This document shows, in pieces, positions 1-8,755 of a stretch of 64,000 bases of DNA. The stretch spans positions 124,001 to 188,000 of the forward strand of contig DATAUV010000117.1 in assembly GCA_036268075.1 (NCBI GenBank). The letters run 5' to 3'. The position numbers and the translations under genes were made by a program. Position 1 is the first letter of the stretch. Every line of letters begins with the position of its first letter. Under the pieces are notes generated by a model. It searched no databases. It was not told where the DNA came from and saw nothing but the letters and a program-made list of their open reading frames with translations. This stretch comes from DATARH01 sp036268075. Lineage in GTDB: Bacteria; Pseudomonadota; Alphaproteobacteria; ATCC43930; CGMCC-115725.

Positions 1-416
1 ATCCCGGTCTCGAACCGGATCGGCGCGGTCAGGGTCAGACCGCCGAACCCGACATCGGCGAGATAAATCCCGTCGGGCAGCGTCACGCGCAGCAGCATGT
101 GGGTGCGCGGACCGGGCGACGGGTCGGCGCGACCCCACAACACCCGCGCCGCCAGCCCCTCGACCGCGAAGCCGAGCGCGGCCAGCGCCCGGAGCAGCAG
201 CGTGTCGTGCTCGAAGCAATAGCCGCCGCGGCGCCGCGTCACCATCTTGTCGGCGAGCGCATCCTCCGCGAGGCTCGCGCCGCGGCCGAGCAGCACGTCG
301 ACATTCTCGAACGGGATGCTCGTCGCGTGCCCGGCGACGATGCCGCGCAGCGCCGCAAGGGTCGGCTCGCGGGAGCCGGCATAGCCGATGCGGACGAGAT
401 AGGCGTCGAGGCTCAT
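1..416 (-). CDS. Arylamine N-acetyltransferase (partial, C-terminus off window)
   Basis: The product should transfer acetyl groups from acetyl-CoA to arylamines, hydrazines or related xenobiotics in the cytoplasm. The first 138 residues are visible. The family's catalytic triad is in place: Cys67 in RRRGGYCFEH, His106 in RTHMLL and Asp121 in LADVGFGG, close to the usual 69/107/122 positions. The start is the ATG whose complement is at 414-416. The gene runs off the left edge, so the C-terminal lid domain is not seen. It is divergent from, and its start codon touches, the dioxygenase-like frame to the right. Confidence 0.9.
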   Translation of the reverse strand, partial: MSLDAYLVRIGYAGSREPTLAALRGIVAGHATSIPFENVDVLLGRGASLAEDALADKMVTRRRGGYCFEHDTLLLRALAALGFAVEGLAARVLWGRADPSPGPRTHMLLRVTLPDGIYLADVGFGGLTLTAPIRFETG

Positions 417-948
417 GGCTCCCTTGGCGTTTATGGCGGCGCATCCTACCATTGAGATACCGACCCATGCTGGGGAAAGCCGCCTCGATGACCTCCTACG
501 ACCCAGTCTCCTCGCCGACGACCTCCACTACTTCATGCCGCTGCGGCGCAACGTCCCGTTCGGCGAGCACGCGGCGCGCGAGAACACCCGCGCCGGCGAG
601 GACATAAGCTGGTTCGACGAGGACAAATGGACGCTGTCGAAGCGTGTCGACCAGATCATGACCGGCATCCATTGGGCCGAGGAGCCGCTGTCGCGCGTGT
701 GCCATTTCGTCACCAACATCCGCCTGCTGGCGATGCGGGAGGACGAGGTGGAGGTCGGCAACCGGTTCCTCATCTACCAGAACCGGGTCGAGACCGAGAC
801 CTACCTGTTCGCCGGCAAGCGCACCGATTTGCTGCGTCGCCCCACGGGAGAAGCGCCTGGGCTGAAGGCCGGCTGGCAACTGGCGCGGCGCGAGATCATC
901 CTCGACCAGAACGTGCTGATGGCCAAAAACCTCACCGTGTTCTTCTGA
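415..948 (+). CDS. Aromatic ring-hydroxylating dioxygenase small (beta) subunit-like, N-terminally altered
   Basis: From about residue 24 onward the protein matches the SnoaL-like small subunit of Rieske ring-hydroxylating dioxygenases: LLADDLHYFMPLRRNVP, then FDEDKWTLSKRVDQI, HWAEEPLSRVCHFVTNIR and the closing LMAKNLTVFF. The first 23 residues do not resemble the family, and the conserved first helix (an E-x-x-x-F-x-Y-R-E-A-type segment) is absent. No large Rieske subunit is in view. The ATG at 415 overlaps the divergent N-acetyltransferase start, so the true start is uncertain. Small subunits are mainly structural, so the gene may be a remnant or may serve an unlinked large subunit. Confidence 0.75.
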   Translation: MAPLAFMAAHPTIEIPTHAGESRLDDLLRPSLLADDLHYFMPLRRNVPFGEHAARENTRAGEDISWFDEDKWTLSKRVDQIMTGIHWAEEPLSRVCHFVTNIRLLAMREDEVEVGNRFLIYQNRVETETYLFAGKRTDLLRRPTGEAPGLKAGWQLARREIILDQNVLMAKNLTVFF

Positions 949-1133
949 TGCTCGCGATCCAGCACCTCAAGCCCGGCACACGCCTCAAATTGACAGACGG
1001 CACGATCGCCGAGCTGCGCGAAAACCCGCGTGACGGTACATGGCTGATCGTCTCCCGCCTGCCGCCGGCTGAGACGGCAGAGGGCGGCGATTTGGTCCAT
1101 ATCGACGAGATCGACGAGGTAGCGGGCGCATAA
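948..1133 (+). CDS. Small conserved-looking protein downstream of dioxygenase subunit (61 aa)
   Basis: The ATG overlaps the stop of the preceding gene (ATGA, first base 948), which indicates translational coupling. The product is 61 residues, begins MLAIQHLKPGTRLKLTDG and ends in an acidic tail (HIDEIDEVAGA). Its pattern, a short beta-rich N-terminal part with a PGTRLKLTDGTIAEL segment, looks like a small SH3/KOW-type barrel. I do not recognise a function. The coupling suggests a role linked to the dioxygenase subunit. Confidence 0.7.
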   Translation: MLAIQHLKPGTRLKLTDGTIAELRENPRDGTWLIVSRLPPAETAEGGDLVHIDEIDEVAGA

Positions 1134-1141
1134 TCACGAGT

Positions 1142-1228
1142 GTCATTGCGAGGAGCGCGGCGACGCGGCAATCCCTGTCGGTAGAGGGCAAAAGCGGAAG
1201 GGGATTGCTTCGCTCTGCTCGCAATGAC
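1142..1228. repeat. Dispersed palindromic element (GTCATTGCGAG type)
   Basis: The element is bounded by GTCATTGCGAG (1142-1152) and its exact inverse CTCGCAATGAC (1218-1228). Inner GCAATCC and GGATTGC also pair, giving a long imperfect hairpin. This sequence type is a familiar intergenic repeat in many proteobacteria. It fills most of the gap before the acyl-CoA synthetase gene. Confidence 0.8.
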
Positions 1229-1251
1229 GACGGGCATGGGAGGTAGGAAGA

Positions 1252-2931
1252 ATGTCGGCAGCCGAATTCCTGAAAGCGCGCGACTTTCTGTTCGCCCATC
1301 GCGCCGACTATGCGACCGCGTATCGGGATTTCCGCTGGCCGGTGCTCGACCGGTTCAACTGGGCGCTCGACTATTTCGACCCGATGGCGGAGGGAAATAG
1401 CGATACCGCGCTGTGGATCGTCAATGAGGGCGGAACGGAACATCGGCTGAGCTTCGCCGAGATCGCCGAGCGGTCGAACCGGGTCGCCAATTACCTGCGC
1501 GGACTCGGGGTCGGGCGCGGCGACCGCATCCTCCTGATGCTCGGCAATGCCGTGCCGCTGTGGGAGGTGATGCTCGCGGCGATGAAATTGGGCGCCGTCG
1601 TCATCCCGGCGACGACGCTGTTGTCGCGCGACGATCTCGTCGACCGCTTCGACCGCGGCCGCGCGCGCCACGTCGTCACCAGCGCCGAGCACACCGGAAA
1701 GTTCGCTGAGCTGCCCGGCGGTTACACGCGTATTGCGGTCGGAGACGCGGCGGGCTGGCACCGCTATGACGATGCCTACGACGCTACGGCCGGTTTCGCG
1801 CCGGACGGCGAGACCAGGGCGAGCGACCCGCTGCTGCTCTATTTCACCTCGGGCACGACGGCGAAGCCAAAGCTCGTCCTGCACAGCCACCAGAGCTATC
1901 CGGTCGGGCATTTGTCGACGATGTACTGGCTCGGCGTGCGGCCGGGCGACATCCACCTCAACATCTCCTCGCCGGGCTGGGCCAAGCACGCGTGGAGCTG
2001 CTTTTTCGCCCCGTGGAACGCCGGCGCCGGCGTGTTCATGCTCAACCAGCCGCGGTTCAACGCCAAGGCGCTGCTCGACACGCTGGCGCGGTGCAAGGTC
2101 GCGACGTTCTGCGCGCCGCCGACCGTGTGGCGGATGCTGATCCAAGAGGATCTGAAAAGCTGGCAGGTGTCGCTCAAGGAGGTGATCGGCGCCGGCGAGC
2201 CGCTGAACCCGGAGATCATCGGCCGGGTCAAGGACGCCTGGGGGCTGACGATCCGCGACGGCTACGGACAGACCGAGACGACCTTGCAGATCGGCAACTT
2301 CCCCGGTCAGCCGGTCACGCCCGGCGCGATGGGGCGGCCGGCGCCGGGGTATCGCGTCGAACTGCTCGACGCCGACGGCGCGGCGCAGGACGAGGCCGAA
2401 ATCTGCCTGTCGCTGGGTCCGGCGCCGTTGGGCCTGATGCAGGGGTATCAGGGCGACGACGGCGGGCTGCTGCCGCTGTCGGTCGCGGCGTACCGCACCG
2501 GCGATGTGGCGATGCGTGATGCCGACGGGGTCTACACCTATGTCGGCCGCGCCGACGACGTGTTCAAAGCCTCGGATTACCGGATCAGCCCGTTCGAGCT
2601 GGAAAGCACGCTGATCGAACATCCGGCGGTCGCCGAGGCGGCGGTCGTGCCCTCGCCGGACCCGCTGCGGCTCGCGGTGCCGAAGGCGTTTGTCGCGCTC
2701 GCCGGCAACCACATACCGAATCGCGACACCGCGCTCGACATCTTCCGCCACGTCCGCGCCCACCTCGCCCCGTTCAAGCGGGTGCGCCGGCTCGAATTCG
2801 CCGAGTTGCCGAAAACCATCTCGGGCAAGATTCGCCGCGTCGAGTTGCGCGGCAACGAAGCCGTGCGGCGCGCGGCCGGAACGCGCACCGAGCAGGAATT
2901 CTGGGAAGAGGATTTTCCGGAGCTGCGGTGA
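1252..2931 (+). CDS. AMP-forming acyl-CoA synthetase (medium-chain/acetyl-CoA synthetase-like)
   Basis: The enzyme activates a carboxylic acid to its acyl-CoA via an acyl-adenylate. It is 559 residues, normal for the family. The ATP-binding loop YFTSGTTAKPKLVLHSH lies near residue 196, YGQTET near 337, the hinge YRTGDVAMRD and YVGRADDVFK near 415-440, and the catalytic lysine in SGKIRR near 526. The N-terminal part (DRFNWALDYFD) resembles the medium-chain ligase branch. The substrate cannot be told from sequence; a ring- or branched-chain acid is possible given the dioxygenase fragment upstream. A perfect 25-bp inverted repeat begins at the last base of the stop codon. Confidence 0.9.
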   Translation: MSAAEFLKARDFLFAHRADYATAYRDFRWPVLDRFNWALDYFDPMAEGNSDTALWIVNEGGTEHRLSFAEIAERSNRVANYLRGLGVGRGDRILLMLGNAVPLWEVMLAAMKLGAVVIPATTLLSRDDLVDRFDRGRARHVVTSAEHTGKFAELPGGYTRIAVGDAAGWHRYDDAYDATAGFAPDGETRASDPLLLYFTSGTTAKPKLVLHSHQSYPVGHLSTMYWLGVRPGDIHLNISSPGWAKHAWSCFFAPWNAGAGVFMLNQPRFNAKALLDTLARCKVATFCAPPTVWRMLIQEDLKSWQVSLKEVIGAGEPLNPEIIGRVKDAWGLTIRDGYGQTETTLQIGNFPGQPVTPGAMGRPAPGYRVELLDADGAAQDEAEICLSLGPAPLGLMQGYQGDDGGLLPLSVAAYRTGDVAMRDADGVYTYVGRADDVFKASDYRISPFELESTLIEHPAVAEAAVVPSPDPLRLAVPKAFVALAGNHIPNRDTALDIFRHVRAHLAPFKRVRRLEFAELPKTISGKIRRVELRGNEAVRRAAGTRTEQEFWEEDFPELR

Positions 2932-2996
2932 AGGAGCGCGGGCGTCCCGCCCGCAATTTTTTCGTTTGGGATGCGGGCGGGACGCCCGCGCTCCTT
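2931..2996. repeat. Perfect 25-bp inverted repeat, possible terminator
   Basis: The left arm 2931-2955 and right arm 2972-2996 are exact reverse complements around a 16-nt AT-rich loop. The core GCGGGCGTCCCGCCCGC is a sequence seen dispersed in GC-rich genomes. It starts at the last base of the synthetase stop codon, so the hairpin may also end or stabilise that transcript, although no clear U-tract follows. Confidence 0.85.
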
Positions 2997-3040
2997 TCCA
3001 TCCATTGACCCCTGCCCGTTCAATGGGCATTTAGAACCGG

Positions 3041-4921
3041 ATGCTGTTCCGCTTTTTCGAACACCTCCTCGAACCGACCGAAAAGCCGCCCGACGCGCCG
3101 CCGCCCGTGCTGGGCACGCCGGGGGCGCTGCAGCGGTTTTATTGGCATTTCGTGCGGCAGATCCCGGGGCTGCTGATCGCGCTGTTCGCGACCGGGCTGA
3201 CCGTGGCGCTGCTCGACGCGGCGATCCCGATCTTTATCGGCCGCATCGTCACGCTGGTCACGTCAAGAGCCCCCGACACGATCTGGGTCGAGGCGAAATG
3301 GCAGCTTGTCGGCATGGCCGGGCTGCTGCTGGTGCTGCGGCCGACCGCGCATCTATGCAATGCGCTGATCACCAACCAGGCGCTGATCCCCGGCCTCACC
3401 AACCTCGTGCGGTGGCAGAACCACTGGCACGTGGTGCGGCAGGGCTGGACGTTTTTCCAGAACGATTTCGCCGGGCGCATCGCCTCGCGGGTGATGCAGA
3501 CGGGGCCGGCACTCCGCGAGAGCGTCACGATGACGATCAACGCGGTCTGGTACATCCTCGTCTACGGCACCGCGGCGATCATCCTCCTGGCGCGCGCCGA
3601 TTGGCGGCTGTCATTGCCGATCGTGCTGTGGTTCGCGACCTATGCCGTGGTGCTGCGGGCGTTCCTGCCGCGCATGCGGGAACGGTCGCGGCGGATGTCG
3701 GAGATGCGCTCGGAGGTCACCGGCCGGGTCGTCGACAGCTATACCAACATCCTGACCGTCAAGCTTTTCGCCCGCGCCCGCGATGAGGACGATTTCGTCA
3801 AGGAGGCGATCGACGAGCACTCGATCGCCTATCGCCGCCAGCAGCGGATGACCTCGGCCTGGGGCACCTCGCTGATCGTGATGAACGCGTCGCTGCTGGT
3901 CGGCACCAGCGGGATCGCGATATGGCTGTGGGCGCGCGGCACGGTGCCCGTGGGCACGGTCGCGATGGCGATCCCGATGGCCTGGCAGATCGGCAACATC
4001 TCCGGCTGGGTGGCGCAGCAGATCGCCAACATTTTCGACGATATCGGCCAGGTGCAGGACGGGATGCGCTCGATCGCGCAGGCGCGGCAGATGGCCGACG
4101 AGCCCGACGCGGCCGAGATGGCGCGGCCGGTCGGGGCGATCCGTTTTGACAAGGTGCATTTCGACTACGGCCGCCACCGCCGCCGCGGCGGCGTCTTGCG
4201 CGGGCTCGATTTCGCGGTGGCTCCGGGCGAGCGGATCGGCCTCATCGGGCGCTCGGGCGCCGGCAAGTCGACGCTCGTCAACCTGCTGCTCGGCTTCTAC
4301 CGGCCCGAGGAAGGGCAGATCCTGATCGACGGCCGCGACATCGCCGGGCTGACGCAGGAAAGCCTGCGCGCCCAGATCGGCATGGTGACGCAGGATACCT
4401 CGCTGCTGCACCGCTCGATCCGCGACAACATCCGTTACGGCCGCCCCGAGGCGAGCGAGGCCGAGATCATCGACGCCGCCCGCCGCTCGCACGCGCTGGA
4501 ATTCATCGAGGGGCTCGAGGACTGGCACAACCGCACCGGGCTCGACGCGCATGTCGGCGAGCGCGGGGTCAAGCTGTCGGGCGGCCAGCGTCAGCGGATC
4601 GCGCTCGCCCGCGTGATCCTCAAGGACGCGCCGATCCTGGTGCTCGACGAGGCGACGTCAGCGCTCGACAGCGAGGTCGAGGCGGCGATCCAGGAGCAGC
4701 TCGGCGCGCTGATGCAGGGCCGCACGGTCATCGCCATCGCGCACCGTCTGTCGACGATCTGCCGCATGGACCGGCTGATCGTGCTCGACCAGGGCCGCGT
4801 CGTCGAGGAAGGGACCCATGACGCGCTGCTCGCCGCCGGCGGCGCCTATGCCGCGCTGTGGCGACGCCAGTCGGGCGGGTTCCGCGTCGACCTGCCGGAG
4901 CGGGAGCCGGCCGTCGTTTGA
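3041..4921 (+). CDS. ABC-type exporter, fused permease-ATPase
   Basis: This is a half-transporter of 626 residues expected to act as a homodimer in the inner membrane. Hydrophobic segments at about 40-70, 95-115, 165-205 and 280-310 form the exporter-type membrane domain. The ATPase domain shows Walker A GRSGAGKST (near 402), signature LSGGQRQRIALAR (near 511), Walker B ILVLDEATSALD (near 532) and switch histidine IAHRLSTI (near 566). The substrate is not evident; such proteins export lipids or drugs. The next gene starts inside the stop codon. Confidence 0.92.
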   Translation: MLFRFFEHLLEPTEKPPDAPPPVLGTPGALQRFYWHFVRQIPGLLIALFATGLTVALLDAAIPIFIGRIVTLVTSRAPDTIWVEAKWQLVGMAGLLLVLRPTAHLCNALITNQALIPGLTNLVRWQNHWHVVRQGWTFFQNDFAGRIASRVMQTGPALRESVTMTINAVWYILVYGTAAIILLARADWRLSLPIVLWFATYAVVLRAFLPRMRERSRRMSEMRSEVTGRVVDSYTNILTVKLFARARDEDDFVKEAIDEHSIAYRRQQRMTSAWGTSLIVMNASLLVGTSGIAIWLWARGTVPVGTVAMAIPMAWQIGNISGWVAQQIANIFDDIGQVQDGMRSIAQARQMADEPDAAEMARPVGAIRFDKVHFDYGRHRRRGGVLRGLDFAVAPGERIGLIGRSGAGKSTLVNLLLGFYRPEEGQILIDGRDIAGLTQESLRAQIGMVTQDTSLLHRSIRDNIRYGRPEASEAEIIDAARRSHALEFIEGLEDWHNRTGLDAHVGERGVKLSGGQRQRIALARVILKDAPILVLDEATSALDSEVEAAIQEQLGALMQGRTVIAIAHRLSTICRMDRLIVLDQGRVVEEGTHDALLAAGGAYAALWRRQSGGFRVDLPEREPAVV

Positions 4922-5676
4922 GCCAACTTCTTGGCGCCGACGAACCGTCGCCGGTGCGGGTGGTCCGCCCTGAAGGCGCCTCCGATTTTCTGCTGATCGC
5001 CGACCATGCCGGCAAGCTGATCCCGCGCGCGCTCGGCGATCTCGGCGTCAGCGCGGCCGAGCGCGAGCGGCACATCGCCTGGGATATCGGCATCGCCGGC
5101 GTTACCGAGCACCTGTCGGGGCTGCTCGACGCGACGGGGGTTCTGCAGACCTATTCGCGGCTCGTCATCGACTGCAACCGCGACCCCGGCCACCCGACCT
5201 CGATCCCGGCGGTCAGCGAAATCACCGCAGTCCCGGGGAATGACGGCCTGTCGGTTGAGGCGCGCGAGGCCCGCCGGCGCGCGGTCTTCGATCCGTATCA
5301 CGCGACGATCACCGCCATCCTCGACGCCCGCTTGAGGCGGCGCACGATCCTCGTGGCGATGCATAGCTTCACGCCGGTGTTCAAGGGCGTTGCGCGGGTC
5401 GTCGAAATCGGCGTGCTGTACCACCACGCGACCCCGCTCTCTCGCCTCATGCTCGAGCTGCTGCGCGCCGAGGGCGACCTGACCGTCGGCGATAACCAGC
5501 CTTACGCGATCACCGACACCAGCGACTACACGGTCCCGGTCCACGGCGAAGGCCGCGGCATCCCCCATGTCGAGGTCGAAATTCGCCAAGACCTGATCGC
5601 CGACGCACCCCGCCAGCAGGCCTGGGCCGAGCGCATGGCCCGGCTGCTCCGCGCGGCCGACGCCCGCCACATTTAG
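4918..5676 (+). CDS. N-formylglutamate amidohydrolase family protein
   Basis: The family hydrolyses N-formylglutamate or related N-acyl amino acids. Recognisable pieces are LLIADHAGKLIPRALGDLG, HIAWDIGIAGV, SRLVIDCNRDPGHP, AMHSFTPVFKG and a final HVEVEIRQDLI. I place the start at TTG 4918, which overlaps the stop of the ABC gene as TTGA. An ATG at 4858 is in frame, but its extra 20 residues are read from inside the transporter gene and look like shadow sequence. No other histidine-degradation genes are nearby. Confidence 0.85.
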   Translation: MSQLLGADEPSPVRVVRPEGASDFLLIADHAGKLIPRALGDLGVSAAERERHIAWDIGIAGVTEHLSGLLDATGVLQTYSRLVIDCNRDPGHPTSIPAVSEITAVPGNDGLSVEAREARRRAVFDPYHATITAILDARLRRRTILVAMHSFTPVFKGVARVVEIGVLYHHATPLSRLMLELLRAEGDLTVGDNQPYAITDTSDYTVPVHGEGRGIPHVEVEIRQDLIADAPRQQAWAERMARLLRAADARHI

Positions 5677-5722
5677 GACCGCTTGCGGCGCTAGCACGTT
5701 CGTCTGTCAAAACCGCGAGAAT

Positions 5723-6508
5723 GTGACGATGGCGGATGCGCGGAACCCGGTGCTGAGCAAGGTGCCGGAAGTGACGCTGGCGTTCTGGGTGATCAAGATC
5801 GCCGCGACGACGCTGGGCGAAACCGGCGGCGACACGGTCACGATGACCCTCGACTGGGGCTATCTGGTCGGAACGGCGATCTTTCTCTCGCTGCTGCTGG
5901 TGCTGGTCGTCCTCCAGATCGGCGCGCGCAGATTTCATCCGTTTCTGTATTGGGCCACGATCGTCGCCTCGACCACCGCCGGCACGACGATGGCCGATTT
6001 CGCCGACCGCTCGCTGGGGGTCGGCTACACCGGAGGATCGGCGATCCTGTTCCTGTGCCTGGTCGCGGTTCTGGCGCTTTGGTACTGGTCCCTCGGGTCG
6101 ATCCAGGTCGAAACCGTCGCCACGCCGCGCGCCGAATGCTTCTACTGGGCGGCGATCACATTCTCGCAGACGCTCGGAACCGCGCTCGGCGATTGGATGG
6201 CGGATACGAGCGCGCTTGGCTATGGCGGCGGCGCGCTGGTTTTCGCCGCCGCGCTGGTGGTGCTCGCGGCGCTCGACCGCTGGAGCGGCCTGTCGCGGGT
6301 GGGGCTATTCTGGGCCGCCTTTATCCTGACCCGCCCGCTCGGCGCGACGGTCGGCGATTTCCTCGACAAGCCGGTGAGCGAGGGCGGGTTCGCGCTGAGC
6401 CGCCCGCTCGCCTCGGCGGTCATCGCGGTCTTCATCCTTGCCTGCCTGCTCGTGCTGCCGCAGCGGCCGGGGCGGCACCCCGGCCACGCGGAGATGACGA
6501 CGCGTTAG
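5723..6508 (+). CDS. COG4705-like membrane protein with four internal repeats
   Basis: This hydrophobic protein of about 260 residues has some eight membrane segments and no known catalytic motif. A short motif recurs four times at intervals of about 60 residues: TTLGETGGD (near 28), TTAGTTMADF (near 84), TLGTALGDW (near 149) and RPLGATVGDF (near 203). Each has a small residue run followed by a conserved Asp, so the protein probably arose by duplication of a two-helix unit. Start is GTG 5723 or ATG 5729. Its 3' end overlaps the convergent esterase gene by 4 nt. Function unknown; transport is only a guess. Confidence 0.8.
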   Translation: MTMADARNPVLSKVPEVTLAFWVIKIAATTLGETGGDTVTMTLDWGYLVGTAIFLSLLLVLVVLQIGARRFHPFLYWATIVASTTAGTTMADFADRSLGVGYTGGSAILFLCLVAVLALWYWSLGSIQVETVATPRAECFYWAAITFSQTLGTALGDWMADTSALGYGGGALVFAAALVVLAALDRWSGLSRVGLFWAAFILTRPLGATVGDFLDKPVSEGGFALSRPLASAVIAVFILACLLVLPQRPGRHPGHAEMTTR

Positions 6509-7653
6509 TCGAACAGCGCCAGGTCGATCGCGTCGCCGAGCTTGTTGTACCCAAGATCGCTCGGGTGCAGCCCGTCGCCGCAATCGTAGATCGCGGCCAT
6601 CTGGGTCGGGATCGCGGCGTCGCGGATCGCGGCATCGAAATCGGCGACGCCGTCGAGGCTGTTGCTTTCGCGGATCCAGGCGTTGACCGCGACGCGATGG
6701 CGTTCGCGCAGCGGGTTCCAGGCATTGGCCATGTAGGTCTCGTTGCCGAACGGGGTCAGCGTCGCGGCGATGAACTTGATCCCCTTGGCCTGCGCCCGCA
6801 TCGCCATCTGCGAAAGGCCGGCGATCATCTGCTCTCCCGTGACTTCTTCCTCGGGCTTGGCGTTGCGGTTGCGGAGGTCGTTTGTGCCGAGCATGACGAT
6901 CGCATGGGTGACGCCGGGCTGGGCGAGCACGTCGCGGTCGAAACGCTTGAGCCCGCTGTCGCCGCGCAGATCGTGCAGGATGCGATTGCCGCCGAGCCCC
7001 TGGTTCATCACCGCCATCGGGCGCCTCCCACGCCGCTCGGCAAGCCGCCGCGCGAGCTGGTCGGGCCAGCGGCAGAATGCGTCATGGGTCGAGATGTTGG
7101 CGTCAGTCAGCGAGTCGCCGAGGCAAACGACCCCGCCGGTCTCGGGCGCGGCGACGACATCGACGCCGCTGACGAAGAACCATTCGTCGGTGATCTTGCC
7201 GACCGGCATCACGGTCTCGCCGGCGACATTGCCGGGCGGCGAGATGTAGTTGGTCTGGCGCGCGTAGCGGCCGGTGATTGCGAAGGCCGGGGTGATCTCG
7301 CCGGGGAAATACAGGCTGACCGCGAGATCGGCGAGCGCCGGAATATCGAGCCGCACCGGATCGCTGACGAGCACCGCACCGGCCGCGATCGTCGCCGAGA
7401 CGGCGCCGTTGAAGCTAAGCTCGCGCAGCGAGCCGGGCACGACCCCCGGCCCCTTGCCGCGCAATCCTACCGTGCCGCCGCCGAGGGCGAGCGGGCGCGT
7501 GCCATAGGCGTTGGAGACGCGCACGCGGAGCGTGTCGCCGCCGAGGCTGACCCGCGGGTTCATCCGGATCGTCTGATTGTTGAGCCCGTAGCCGGCCTCG
7601 CTCTGCGCCGGGCTCGCGGTCCAGGTGCCGACCCAATGCTGGTTTTGCGACAT
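6505..7653 (-). CDS. GDSL/SGNH-family esterase
   Basis: The SGNH hydrolase blocks are present: GDSLTD with the nucleophile serine near residue 181, NQGLGGNR, GTND near 253, and DGLHPSDLGY near 358 carrying the Asp-His pair. An N-terminal domain of about 170 residues (MSQNQHWVGTWTASPAQSE onward) precedes the hydrolase domain, as in secreted or cytoplasmic GDSL esterases of this size. No signal peptide is visible, so it is probably cytoplasmic. The natural ester substrate is unknown. The gene stands alone, convergent with the membrane protein gene. Confidence 0.88.
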   Translation of the reverse strand: MSQNQHWVGTWTASPAQSEAGYGLNNQTIRMNPRVSLGGDTLRVRVSNAYGTRPLALGGGTVGLRGKGPGVVPGSLRELSFNGAVSATIAAGAVLVSDPVRLDIPALADLAVSLYFPGEITPAFAITGRYARQTNYISPPGNVAGETVMPVGKITDEWFFVSGVDVVAAPETGGVVCLGDSLTDANISTHDAFCRWPDQLARRLAERRGRRPMAVMNQGLGGNRILHDLRGDSGLKRFDRDVLAQPGVTHAIVMLGTNDLRNRNAKPEEEVTGEQMIAGLSQMAMRAQAKGIKFIAATLTPFGNETYMANAWNPLRERHRVAVNAWIRESNSLDGVADFDAAIRDAAIPTQMAAIYDCGDGLHPSDLGYNKLGDAIDLALFD

Positions 7654-7677
7654 GGGCTTTCTCCCGTGGCTGGATTG

Positions 7678-7751
7678 ATGGGCTTCGCTGCGCTCAGCCC
7701 ATCCTACATGAACCGGCGCCGTAGGATGGGCTAAGCAACGCGAAGCCCATC
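7678..7751. repeat. Dispersed inverted repeat (GATGGGCTTCGC type)
   Basis: Left arm 7678-7708 begins GATGGGCTTCGCTGCGCTCA and right arm 7721-7751 is its inverse with about four mismatches; CATCCTAC and GTAGGATG flank the centre. Related copies or half copies occur at 27483, 30132 and 31572. It lies between the hldD and esterase genes and may act as a transcript end. Confidence 0.85.
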
Positions 7752-7762
7752 ACCCGGCCGCG

Positions 7763-8746
7763 TCACAAATACGGATCGGACTGGGACAAATACCCCACGA
7801 CGTAATCCTTGACCGCCGCTTCGAGCGCGGTGAGCGGCGCATCGTAGCCGGCGAGCCGCAGCCGCGCGATCGGCGCCTGGGTGAAGTACTGGTAGTTCGG
7901 CCGCATCGATTCGGGCATGTCGACATACTCGATCGCCGGCGCCTTTCCGCAGGCGGCGCCGAGCGCGAGGATCAGGTCGCGAAAGCTGCGCGGCTCGCCG
8001 CTGCCGATATTGAAGATGCCGCTTTCGCCGGCATGCCGCCACAGCCGTAGCATCGCCGCGGCGCAATCCTTGACGTAGACGAAGTCGCGCCGTTGCTCGC
8101 CGTCGGCGAAATCGGGGCGATAGGATTTGAACAGGCGGATAGGCTCGCCATCCATCACCCGTCGATAGTTCTTGGCGACGAGGCTCTGCATCTCGCCCTT
8201 GTGGTATTCGTTGGGTCCGAACACGTTGAAGAATTTGAGCCCGACCCAAAGCGGCGGCGCCTTTCCTCGCGCCGCCTCGCGCACCGCCCACAGGTCGAAG
8301 GCGTGTTTCGACCAGCCGTAAAGATTGAGCGGCCGCAAGCGCTTCAGGGATTGCAGATCACAGGAATCGTCAAACCCGGCGAGACCGTCGCCATAGGTCG
8401 CCGCCGACGATGCGTAGACCAGCGGGGTCTGCGTCTCAGCGCACCAGCGCCACACGGCGATCGACGAATTGAGGTTGCTCGCGACCACCTCGTCGGCGTC
8501 GGTCGCGAAGGTCGAGGAGTTGGCGCCGAGATGGAACACCGCCTCGACCTCGCCGCCATGCCGGCCGAGCCAAGGCAGCAGCCCGTCGATCGGCACGATC
8601 TCGTAGAAATCGCGCTTGGCGAGGTTGCGCCATTTCTCGTCGCTGCCGAGATGGTCGACGACGACGATGTCCTCGTGTCCGGCCTCGTTCAGCGCGGCGA
8701 CCAGGACCGACCCGATAAACCCGCTGCCGCCGGTGACGACCAGCAT
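7763..8746 (-). CDS. hldD: ADP-L-glycero-D-manno-heptose 6-epimerase
   Basis: This enzyme makes the last step of the ADP-heptose pathway for the lipopolysaccharide core. The Rossmann start MLVVTGGSGFIGSVL binds NADP, YGWSKHAFD near residue 141 carries the catalytic Tyr and Lys, and WVGLKFFNVFGPNEYHKG and GEQRRDFVYVKD are typical of HldD. Length 327 fits. It follows hldE by 9 nt on the same strand, so the two form an operon. Confidence 0.95.
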   Translation of the reverse strand: MLVVTGGSGFIGSVLVAALNEAGHEDIVVVDHLGSDEKWRNLAKRDFYEIVPIDGLLPWLGRHGGEVEAVFHLGANSSTFATDADEVVASNLNSSIAVWRWCAETQTPLVYASSAATYGDGLAGFDDSCDLQSLKRLRPLNLYGWSKHAFDLWAVREAARGKAPPLWVGLKFFNVFGPNEYHKGEMQSLVAKNYRRVMDGEPIRLFKSYRPDFADGEQRRDFVYVKDCAAAMLRLWRHAGESGIFNIGSGEPRSFRDLILALGAACGKAPAIEYVDMPESMRPNYQYFTQAPIARLRLAGYDAPLTALEAAVKDYVVGYLSQSDPYL

Positions 8747-8755
8747 CGCCGGCCC

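Noticed and set aside
985..3030. Long minus-strand frame of 681 codons opposite the acyl-CoA synthetase
   Set aside because: It is the high-GC shadow of a gene with clear synthetase motifs; its Arg/Ala/Asp-rich translation matches nothing.
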